Source of the DNA: Acidimicrobiaceae bacterium
GTDB lineage: Bacteria; Actinomycetota; Acidimicrobiia; Acidimicrobiales; Palsa-688
Assembly: GCA_009785715.1 (NCBI GenBank)
Contig: WQVT01000099.1
Span: forward strand, 1-7,693
Length of the DNA: 7,693 bases
Reading direction: 5' to 3'
A program made the position numbers and the translations under genes. The notes beneath the pieces were generated by a model that was not told where the DNA came from, did no database searches, and was given only the letters and a program-made list of their open reading frames with translations. This document shows positions 1 through 5,493 of this stretch, piece by piece. Within the stretch, counting starts at the first letter, position 1. Every line of letters begins with the position of its first letter.

Positions 1-336
1 CGGGGCCACTGGGTGCTGGTCAACTTCTTCGCCTCGTGGTGCACCGACTGCAAGGCGGAGCTCGCCCAGCTCGCCGACCTCGAGCACCGGCACCCGGCGG
101 GGCTGTCCGTGGTGAGCGTCGACGGCCTCGACGACTCGTTTGGCAAGGCGGCGCAGCTGATCCGGGCCGGCGGGGGCGGCTGGCCGCTCGTCAACGACCC
201 CGCCGCCCTGCAGGCCTACCGGGTCGACTCCCTCCCCCAGTCGTTCCTCGTGAACCCAGACGGGAAGGTCACCGACCACGTGTTCGGCGGCGTCAAGGCC
301 GCCACGCTCACCGCCCGGCTCACGGCCTCGTCCTGA
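1..336 (+). CDS. TlpA-like thioredoxin-fold protein, 5' end missing
   Basis: The frame is open from base 1 and starts upstream of the window; 111 residues are visible. The order of elements is that of the TlpA/ResA/AhpC-TSA group: a beta strand (WVLVNFFASW), then a CxxC active site (C-T-D-C, codons at 40-51), a second strand (LSVVSVD), and the cis-proline loop before a strand (SLPQSFLVNPDGKV). Family members are usually exported or membrane-anchored disulfide reductases that keep cysteines of cytochrome c or copper-delivery proteins reduced; the export signal would lie upstream and cannot be seen. The second variable residue of the active site is Asp, where TlpA proteins usually have Pro (WCxPC). 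That should change the redox potential, but this is inference. The gene lies 44 bp upstream of the PCu(A)C gene and in the same direction, which suggests it reduces SCO or CuA cysteines. Confidence 0.85.
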   Translation, partial: RGHWVLVNFFASWCTDCKAELAQLADLEHRHPAGLSVVSVDGLDDSFGKAAQLIRAGGGGWPLVNDPAALQAYRVDSLPQSFLVNPDGKVTDHVFGGVKAATLTARLTASS

Positions 337-380
337 CGAATTTCGGGAACTGCACGGCCGGAGGCGCGCACTACTCCGTC

Positions 381-923
381 GTGATCACCAGATGGAGGCG
401 GCTCGGCTTCGGCGCGGCGACGCTCGCGCTGGCCCCCGCGTCTCTGGTTTCGGTGGCCTCGGCCGCGCCGGCTGCCGGGTCGGCCACCCACGGCGGGATC
501 CAGGTCACCGGAGCCTTCGTCCCCCTGCCGGCGAGCCCGTCGGTGGCGTCCGCCTACCTCGTGTTCCACAACCTGACCGGGCGAGCCGACACCCTGCTCT
601 CGGCCAGGGCCCCGTGGGCCAGCCAGACGATGCCGATGAGCGAGGGCGCCACGAGCATGACGATGCTCGGCCCGGTGAGGATCCCCCCGCATGGCCGGGT
701 GGCCTTCAACCCCGGTCACGATCACCTCATGCTCCAGGGCCTGCGCCGCAAGCTGAAGGTCGGCGAACGCGTCGAAGTGCGCCTCCACTTCCGTCACGCC
801 GGCACCGTGGACGTGGCGATCCCCGTCGTTCCCCTGAACCGGATTCTCGATACAGAGTCGGGCAAAGGGGCCGTGAAGGCTGGCGCGTCACCCACCACGA
901 TGGGCCATATGGCGGGCATGTGA
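381..923 (+). CDS. PCu(A)C-type periplasmic copper chaperone
   Basis: The product has 180 residues. The GTG at 381 gives a good signal peptide (MITRWRRLGFG n-region, hydrophobic core to about residue 25, VASAAPA cleavage region). A GGAGG at 360-364 sits rather far upstream (16 nt), so the start is not certain. Residues 38-150 fit the PCu(A)C (DUF461) cupredoxin-like fold: GAFVPLPASP, then AYLVFHNLTG, then the Met-rich stretch and PGHDHLMLQGL. This family binds Cu(I) outside the membrane and passes it to the CuA site of cytochrome oxidase, often together with SCO. The usual ligand pattern is H(M)-x10-M-x21-H-x-M. Here I read Met84-x10-Met95-x19-His115-x-Met117, so the first ligand is Met and the second gap is two residues short. 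The tail ends TMGHMAGM and may add metal ligands. The stop overlaps the GTG of the SCO gene (GTGA, 920-923), indicating one operon. Confidence 0.85.
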   Translation: MITRWRRLGFGAATLALAPASLVSVASAAPAAGSATHGGIQVTGAFVPLPASPSVASAYLVFHNLTGRADTLLSARAPWASQTMPMSEGATSMTMLGPVRIPPHGRVAFNPGHDHLMLQGLRRKLKVGERVEVRLHFRHAGTVDVAIPVVPLNRILDTESGKGAVKAGASPTTMGHMAGM

Positions 924-1648
924 GACCGATCCCCCGTTCCCGTCGCACCGGTACGCGCCTCGGTCTGGCGCTGGCCGGGCTTTCGCTCACTGCGGCCCTG
1001 CTCGCCGCCTGCGGCGGCTCGGGCTCGCCGACCGCCAGCGCGAACGGCGGCGGGGTCATGCACGTCACCGGTTCGAGCGGGCCGTCGCAGAGCGACCCGC
1101 ACTATCCGGGGGCCATCGTCACACCCGATGCCGCCGGCAAGCCCACGGTCACCCTCACCGACACGTCCGATCAGCCCTACAACCTCGCCCGGGCGACCCA
1201 GGGCCGGGTGACGCTCGTCTACTTCGGCTACACGCACTGCCCGGACGTGTGCCCGATCAACATGGCCCTCGCCGGCGCCACCGTGAACCGACTGGCTCCG
1301 AAGCTCCGCGACCGGGTCACGGTGGTCTTCATCACCACCGACCCCAAGCGGGACACCCCGAAGGTGATCCGGGCCTGGCTCGACAACTTCAGCGGTGGCG
1401 ACCGCTTCGTCGGGCTGACCGGCACCATCGGCGAGATCCACCAGGCCGAGAAGCAGGTCGGCATGCCGCTTTCGTTCGTCGAGAGCGGGCCCGGCGCCGG
1501 CAACAGCGGCTACCAGATCGAGCACGCGGGATACCTGCTCGCCTATTCCCAGGACAACGTGGCGCACCTGCAGTTCTACGACAATGAGCCGGCCCCGAGC
1601 TTCGCCACCAGCCTGTCGAACCTGGTCACCCACGGCTTCCAGCGTTGA
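920..1648 (+). CDS. sco1: SCO1/SenC family copper-delivery lipoprotein
   Basis: The product has 242 residues and starts at a GTG that overlaps the preceding stop by 4 nt. The N-terminus is a lipoprotein signal: basic RRTGTR, a hydrophobic stretch, and the lipobox ALLAAC with Cys31. A Gly/Ser/Ala-rich linker follows. The thioredoxin-like SCO domain runs from about 65 to 240. The copper-binding CPDVCP motif (Cys107, Cys111) sits in YFGYTHCPDVCP, the ITTDPKRDTP segment (Asp141) matches the conserved DPxRDTP, and the third copper ligand is His202 in IEHAGYLLAY. All three ligands of the family are therefore present. SCO proteins insert copper into the CuA centre of cytochrome c oxidase subunit II, or reduce its cysteines, at the outer face of the membrane. 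The gene lies between a PCu(A)C chaperone, a likely copper donor, and a small lipoprotein whose start overlaps its stop (TTGA, 1645-1648). No separate promoter is evident. Confidence 0.93.
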   Translation: MRPIPRSRRTGTRLGLALAGLSLTAALLAACGGSGSPTASANGGGVMHVTGSSGPSQSDPHYPGAIVTPDAAGKPTVTLTDTSDQPYNLARATQGRVTLVYFGYTHCPDVCPINMALAGATVNRLAPKLRDRVTVVFITTDPKRDTPKVIRAWLDNFSGGDRFVGLTGTIGEIHQAEKQVGMPLSFVESGPGAGNSGYQIEHAGYLLAYSQDNVAHLQFYDNEPAPSFATSLSNLVTHGFQR

Positions 1649-2118
1649 GGCGCCGATCGCTCTCCGCCGGGCTCGTTGCCTGGCTGGGTGTCGCAGCCCT
1701 GGCGGTGTCGGCCTGCGGCGGCGGCAACAGCGGCGGGGGGGCCACCGTGGTGGACACGACCCAGCTCGGTGCGCTGGGGCCGGTCCTGACGACGTCCGCC
1801 GGGCGGGTGCTCTACATGTTCCCCCCCGACGCTGAGCGTCACGTCACCTGCACCCGACGGTGCGCCGCCGTCTGGCCCCCCTTGACCGCTGCCGGTCACC
1901 GGGCGCCCGAGGCCGGATCGGGGGTCCAGCAGTCGCTGCTCGGCACCGACCCCGATCCCGCCGGCGGCGCAGCGGTGGTCACCTACGACGGCTGGCCGCT
2001 CTACACCTACGTCCACGACCTCAAGCCGAGGCAGGCCAAGGGCCAGGCCCGCTTTGACGGGGGCGGCTTCTGGTACGTGATCGCTCCGAGCGGACAGCCG
2101 ATCACCGTCGGGGCCTGA
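1645..2118 (+). CDS. Small secreted lipoprotein with two Yx(F/W/Y)xxD motifs
   Basis: The product has 157 residues. The TTG start overlaps the SCO stop (TTGA) and is the only start that supplies the basic n-region MRRRSLSAG before the hydrophobic core and lipobox LAVSAC (Cys24). The rest matches the COG4315 / lipoprotein_15 group of predicted lipoproteins with Yx(F/W/Y)xxD repeats. The motifs are YMFPPD at 57-62 in the first repeat and YTYVHD at 120-125 in the second. Also present are the family's C-x3-C before a WPP segment (Cys69, Cys73, WPPL at 77-80) and the closing GGGFWYVIAPSG. The biochemical role of this family is not established to my knowledge. Its position as the last gene of a copper-delivery operon, with overlapping translation signals, suggests an extracytoplasmic metal or redox role. 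It ends 23 nt before the convergent type VII-like gene. Confidence 0.88.
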   Translation: MRRRSLSAGLVAWLGVAALAVSACGGGNSGGGATVVDTTQLGALGPVLTTSAGRVLYMFPPDAERHVTCTRRCAAVWPPLTAAGHRAPEAGSGVQQSLLGTDPDPAGGAAVVTYDGWPLYTYVHDLKPRQAKGQARFDGGGFWYVIAPSGQPITVGA

Positions 2119-2129
2119 CTCTGCAACTG

Positions 2130-2156
2130 ACCCAGCCGGCACTACCCGCCGGCGAG
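2130..2156. terminator. Possible hairpin between convergent genes
   Basis: GCCGGC at 2135-2140 and GCCGGC at 2148-2153 can pair as a 6-bp all-GC stem with a 7-nt loop. It lies where the lipoprotein gene (ends 2118) meets the opposing gene (ends 2142), and its right arm is inside the last codons of the latter. There is no T-run on either strand. It could work as a bidirectional terminator, but such stems also arise by chance at this GC content. Confidence 0.3.
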
Positions 2157-3632
2157 GCCAACGCCCAAGCCGCGACCGAAGGCCTCCCCGTTCTTGTCGG
2201 CGAGACTGCCGGGCCCTTCGTTCTTGTCGCTGCCGAGGCCCTCGACGGTGCCGACACGACCCGCCGTGCCGTTCACGACGTTGGCCGCGTCCAGCAATTG
2301 CTTCGAGCGGTACAGGAGGACCGCCTCGTCGACCTCCGCCTGGCCGACGTTGCCCTCACTGACCGCAACCCCGAGCTTCGCCCAGTCGAGCTTCACCGAC
2401 GGGTCGTCCAGCTTCTTGACGGCGTCCGCCAACCTCGCCGCTCCCGCTGCGGTGTCCTCGATCGCCGGCGCGGTGACGTCCACCGCCTTGTCCGTGGCGC
2501 GGGCGGCGAGCGTGCCGGTGCCATCCGTCACGGCGGCGATCGCGATCGTCGGGACCAGCGCGCCCAGCCATTTGGCCGGGTCCTTCTCCAGCAGCTGCCA
2601 GTTGAAGACGGCCGTGACCAGCCGGCCGGGATGGGTGACCCCCTGACCCAGATCGTGGAGGAGGGTCTGCGCCCCCGGCGAGAGCGAGAACGGGCTCCCG
2701 CTCGTGCCGGGGATCATGGGCGGACGCAGCAGTTCGAAGAGGTTGTACAGGCCCTTGCCCAGATCGACCGTGGCACCGACGGCGCCGTGGAAGAAGTGGC
2801 TCGTTTCCTTTTCGATGAAGTGCCACCCCTCCGTGAATATGCTCCCGCCGCCCTTGTGCTGCTTGATCGTGGCGCGCTGGATGACCGTACGGCTCCAGCT
2901 GTCGAGGCTTGCCGGGTTGACGGAGCGCACGGCCCGGGTGACCTGGGCGAGGTGGCTGATGGCGAACCCGCTCGAGGCGAGGATCGGCAGGTCGAGCAGG
3001 GCCGCGGCGTCGCGGTGGAGCTGGTCTGCGGCGGCGATGTCGACGAAGTTTCCGGCCGGGGCCTGGGGAATGGCCCGCTCGACGGTGAGGGCCTCCTGTT
3101 CGCAAAGCTGTGCGAAGGTCTGCAGCGCCTGCTGGCGGTGATGGTCCGCGTCCTCGAATGCCCGCTCGGCGAGCTGGTACGCCCGGGTCGTCTGCTCCAC
3201 CGCGGGATAGAGCTCGGCGCAGCGCCGGGCCCAGGCCGACACCTCGGACTGCCACGCGGGGTTGGAGGTGGCGAGTCGGGTCGCCATCTCGAGCTGGTCC
3301 TGGGCGAGCTGCCACGCCTGTTTGGCATGGGTCATCGCATCCTTGGCCCGGTGCATCGCACGTTCGTCGTCCTGGGCGTCCTCGACCGCGTGGGCGACGA
3401 TGCCGAGCATGGAGGCGACGCGGTCGTAGGCCGATTGCACGGCCGAGTAGCCGTCCCTGACCTCACCCGCGAAGGAGCGGAGACGATCGGCCCAGGGCCC
3501 GACGATCACGCTCGGCGGCATCTGCTCCGCCGCCAGGATCACCGAGTTGGCCTGGTCCCCGGCGGCCTGGGAGTGGCCTCCCCAGGTCTGCGCCGTGGCG
3601 CGGATGTCGTCCGCGTTGCCCCCGACCGGCAT
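2142..3632 (-). CDS. Putative type VII secretion substrate, WXG100-like N-terminus with pretoxin-like middle
   Basis: The product has 496 residues. Its ATG shares one base with the stop of the upstream EspC-like gene (TGATG), so the two are probably translated together. Residues 5-90 look like a WXG100/ESX helical hairpin: a helix, the turn SVIVGPWADRLRSF, and a second helix. The turn has Ile43-Val-Gly45-Pro-Trp47 in place of W-x-G. Residues 90-190 are long, charged and Ala/Gln-rich, probably coiled coil. Residues 265-380 contain GATVDLGKGLYNLFELL, PGRLVTAVFNWQLLEKDP and WLGALVPTIAIAAVTDGTG, a layout I recognise from the linker before C-terminal toxins in actinobacterial type VII polymorphic toxins. 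After about 400 there is only a helical segment and a Gly-rich tail (ending GRGLGVGLAGG), with no toxin motif I can name. There is no signal peptide, as expected for this route. Assignment to type VII secretion is by pattern, and no ESX machinery is in the window. Confidence 0.7.
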   Translation of the reverse strand: MPVGGNADDIRATAQTWGGHSQAAGDQANSVILAAEQMPPSVIVGPWADRLRSFAGEVRDGYSAVQSAYDRVASMLGIVAHAVEDAQDDERAMHRAKDAMTHAKQAWQLAQDQLEMATRLATSNPAWQSEVSAWARRCAELYPAVEQTTRAYQLAERAFEDADHHRQQALQTFAQLCEQEALTVERAIPQAPAGNFVDIAAADQLHRDAAALLDLPILASSGFAISHLAQVTRAVRSVNPASLDSWSRTVIQRATIKQHKGGGSIFTEGWHFIEKETSHFFHGAVGATVDLGKGLYNLFELLRPPMIPGTSGSPFSLSPGAQTLLHDLGQGVTHPGRLVTAVFNWQLLEKDPAKWLGALVPTIAIAAVTDGTGTLAARATDKAVDVTAPAIEDTAAGAARLADAVKKLDDPSVKLDWAKLGVAVSEGNVGQAEVDEAVLLYRSKQLLDAANVVNGTAGRVGTVEGLGSDKNEGPGSLADKNGEAFGRGLGVGLAGG

Positions 3633-3877
3633 CAGCCACCGATCCCGAGGAACGTTTCCCGGTAGCGCAGCACCACCAGGGCCCCCTGGCCCGCGGCCTG
3701 GCAGAGGCCGGCGTGGTACGTGCCGACACCAGTCGCAAATTTGCCCAACGACTCCTCCGCGGCGGCGTCACCGAGCGACGGGAGGGTCGAGCCGGATGGC
3801 TGGCCGCTCGCCCCCTGGAGGTAGCCCGCGGCGGAGGTGAGGCGACCGGGGTCGGCGACGATCAGGAGTCCGCTCAC
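3632..3877 (-). CDS. EspC-like small type VII secretion partner protein
   Basis: This is an 81-residue product from a GTG at 3877, preceded at only 2 nt by GGAG (CTGGAGCG), so the exact start is uncertain. The frame stays open further upstream, but that stretch is Arg/Pro-rich and looks non-coding. The sequence follows the plan of the EspC-type ESX-secreted family (PF10824): an N-terminal LLIVADPGRLTSAAGYL helix, the loop TLPSLGDAAAEESLGKFATG, and a second helix GTYHAGLCQAAGQGALVVL. The product should form a short helical hairpin and pair with a larger partner. The usual C-terminal YxxxD/E export signal is not met: the matching stretch reads YRETF. The stop overlaps the start of the 496-residue gene by one base, supporting a partner relation. 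It lies divergently from the membrane-protein gene. Confidence 0.68.
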   Translation of the reverse strand: MSGLLIVADPGRLTSAAGYLQGASGQPSGSTLPSLGDAAAEESLGKFATGVGTYHAGLCQAAGQGALVVLRYRETFLGIGG

Positions 3878-3911
3878 CGCTCCAGTGTGGGTGACGGGTG
3901 GCCGCGGCCCA
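3878..3911. promoter_or_regulatory. Short divergent intergenic region with a 10-bp palindrome
   Basis: Only about 34 bp (94 bp if the membrane-protein gene starts at 3972) separate the divergent EspC-like and membrane-protein genes, so promoters for both directions should lie in or near it. It contains the perfect palindrome GGCCGCGGCC at 3900-3909, which could be an operator or chance. I could not pick out convincing -35/-10 boxes. Confidence 0.3.
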
Positions 3912-4592
3912 ATGGGGAACACTCCCCAACCGCGCCGCCTCCGGCGGCTCGGGACGTGGGAACCTTGGGCGGTGCGAGGTCGTGGCTGGATGATGATCGG
4001 CGCCGGCCTCGGCATCGCGGTCGGCCTCGGCGAGGTGCCGTTCCTCGCCGGCGCGGCCCGCTCGCTCGCCGACACCGCCCAGCACCTGGTCGCCGACGGC
4101 GGACGCCACCTGGTCAACGACGCGGCCACGCACGGGGCGTCGGGGCGGGTCGTGTCGGGAATCACCGCCCTGATCGGCGTGCTGATCCCCGGGATCACCG
4201 CGCTGTTGCTGGTGCTCGCCGCCGTCGGGTCGAGCCGGCTCCGGTCGGTGGTGGCGCTGGCCGTCGTGGCGCTCGGCGCGCTGTCCTTCGCCTACCAACC
4301 GAGGGGCGTGGCCGCCGGCGAGCTCGTCCTCGCCCTGGTGGCGGCCGTGGCGGCGGTGGCCCTCTCCGGGCCGCTCGTCGTCGCACCCCTGGCCGGGCTC
4401 GCTGCGCTGATCGGTACCCAGTACCTCCCGCAGATCGTGTCCGGAAACTCGAGCCTGGCGCTGAACAACGTCGACCTGATGCACCAGGCACTGACCGGAA
4501 ACCCCGGGACCCCGGCGGTGCTGCAGGTGGTGCTGCTCATCGTCGCCGCGGTCCCCTTCGCCTACGCAGGGCGGCTCATCCTCGAGTCCTAA
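3912..4592 (+). CDS. Multi-pass membrane protein of unknown function
   Basis: I do not recognise the family. From the ATG at 3912 it has 226 residues. A GTG at 3972, with GGGA about 10 nt upstream, would shorten it by 20 residues and leave more room for divergent promoters, so the start is open. The first 26 residues are basic and Trp-rich (RRLRRLGTWEPW), typical of a cytoplasmic lead. Hydrophobic stretches that could cross the membrane are at about 27-47, 82-104, 110-128, 135-158 (perhaps running on to 170 as two segments) and 202-220. A polar loop with His and Asp (ADGGRHLVNDAATHG) lies between the first two, and another (SGNSSLALNNVDLM) precedes the last. No catalytic motif is visible. The dehydrogenase gene follows after 9 nt, so the two are probably co-transcribed. 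Confidence 0.65.
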   Translation: MGNTPQPRRLRRLGTWEPWAVRGRGWMMIGAGLGIAVGLGEVPFLAGAARSLADTAQHLVADGGRHLVNDAATHGASGRVVSGITALIGVLIPGITALLLVLAAVGSSRLRSVVALAVVALGALSFAYQPRGVAAGELVLALVAAVAAVALSGPLVVAPLAGLAALIGTQYLPQIVSGNSSLALNNVDLMHQALTGNPGTPAVLQVVLLIVAAVPFAYAGRLILES

Positions 4593-4601
4593 CATGGCCC
4601 G

Positions 4602-5453
4602 ATGACCGATGTGACGGACGTGGTATCTCCAGGTCGGGTGGCCGTGGTCACCGGCGCGGCGAGCGGGATCGGCCTCGGCTTCTGCGAACGCTTCGCCGCC
4701 GAGGGCATGCGCGTCGTGATGGCGGACGTCGAGGAGGCGGCGCTCAAGTCCGCCGCCGACCGGGTGGCGTCGGCCGGGGGCGAGGTGCTCCCGGTGGCGA
4801 CGGACGTCTCGGAGGCCGAGCAGGTCGACGCGTTGCGGGATCAGACGCTGTCGACCTTCGGCGCGGTGCACCTGCTGTGCAACAACGCCGGCGTCGGTGG
4901 CTCGCACGCCCCCCTCTGGGAGATCCCCCTCGGCGAGTGGGAGTGGATCCTCGGCGTCAACCTGTGGGGGGTCGTGCACGGCGTTCGCTCGTTCATGCCG
5001 GCGTTGCTCGACTCCGATGCCGCCTACCTGGTCAACACCGCCTCGATCTTCGGCGCCTTCGCCGGGGCCCTCGGCCCGTACGGGATCTCCAAGAACGCCG
5101 TGGTGACCCTGACCGAGACGCTGCACTTCCAGCTGGCCGAGCTGGGGTCTCCGATCGGCCTCTCGGTCCTCTGCCCCGGGCCGGTGAAGACGAACTTCGC
5201 CACCTCGGAACGCAACCGGCCGGCCTCCGCCGGCCCGGCCCGGGTCCGGGACGACCACGAGCAAGGGGCGAGGGAGACCTTCGATCAGCTCTGGGCGAGC
5301 GGACGGGAGCCGTCCGAGGTCGCCGACATCGTCGTCGAGGGGATCCGGGCCCGGCGCTTCTACCTGCTCACCTCCACGAACCGCAACGAGGCGGTCCGCC
5401 GGCGGGGCGAGCAGATCGTGGCCGGCGCGCCGCCGACCCCGCCGTTCCCCTGA
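4602..5453 (+). CDS. Classical short-chain dehydrogenase/reductase (SDR)
   Basis: The product has 283 residues and is a full-length classical SDR. It has the nucleotide-binding TGAASGIG (17-24), an acidic residue at the end of the second strand (Asp42), TDV at 67-69, the structural NNAG (94-97), Asn120 of the active-site tetrad, catalytic Ser148, Tyr160-x3-Lys164 in YGISK, and CPGPVKTNF after the sixth strand. Asp42 favours NAD(H) over NADP(H), by family rule rather than proof. The enzyme should interconvert an alcohol and a ketone in the cytoplasm. The substrate cannot be told, since SDRs of this type act on many small molecules, lipids and steroids. The C-terminal region carries the helix and strand ADIVVEGIRARRFYLLTS common in single-domain members. 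The ATG at 4602 lacks a clear Shine-Dalgarno sequence and follows the membrane-protein stop by 9 nt, suggesting co-transcription. Confidence 0.92.
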   Translation: MTDVTDVVSPGRVAVVTGAASGIGLGFCERFAAEGMRVVMADVEEAALKSAADRVASAGGEVLPVATDVSEAEQVDALRDQTLSTFGAVHLLCNNAGVGGSHAPLWEIPLGEWEWILGVNLWGVVHGVRSFMPALLDSDAAYLVNTASIFGAFAGALGPYGISKNAVVTLTETLHFQLAELGSPIGLSVLCPGPVKTNFATSERNRPASAGPARVRDDHEQGARETFDQLWASGREPSEVADIVVEGIRARRFYLLTSTNRNEAVRRRGEQIVAGAPPTPPFP

Positions 5454-5479
5454 CCCCGGTGTTCGTTCGCTGATCGGGG
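5454..5479. terminator. Possible hairpin between convergent SDR and repeat-protein genes
   Basis: CCCCGGT at 5454-5460 can pair with ATCGGGG at 5473-5479, giving 7 bp including one G-T pair, around a 12-nt loop. It starts directly after the SDR stop and lies 14 nt beyond the stop of the opposing gene. No T-run follows, so termination activity is only a possibility. The opposite strand would have an A-C mismatch in the stem. Confidence 0.3.
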
Positions 5480-5493
5480 GGTGAGCCGGGCGG

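Noticed and set aside
36..380. Extension of the PCu(A)C gene upstream to an ATG at 36
   Set aside because: The added residues are Arg/Pro-rich and overlap the TlpA-like domain in another frame. A proper signal peptide begins at 381.
2298..3665. A 455-codon plus-strand frame opposite the WXG-like gene
   Set aside because: It shows shadow-like composition and no motif. The minus-strand reading has a helical domain, a coiled-coil-like region and a partner gene joined by a stop/start overlap.
3878..4198. Extension of the EspC-like gene to an upstream ATG at 4198
   Set aside because: The extra 107 residues are Arg/Pro-rich, lie antisense to the membrane-protein gene, and would break the usual length and N-terminus of the EspC family.
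3768..5264. A 498-codon minus-strand frame opposite the membrane-protein and SDR genes
   Set aside because: Composition is His/Arg/Glu-rich without hydrophobic core or motif; it is an antisense shadow of the SDR.
3713..5473. A 586-codon plus-strand frame across the membrane-protein and SDR genes
   Set aside because: It is Arg/Gly/Pro-rich with no domain, and it overlaps in another frame a complete SDR with all catalytic residues.
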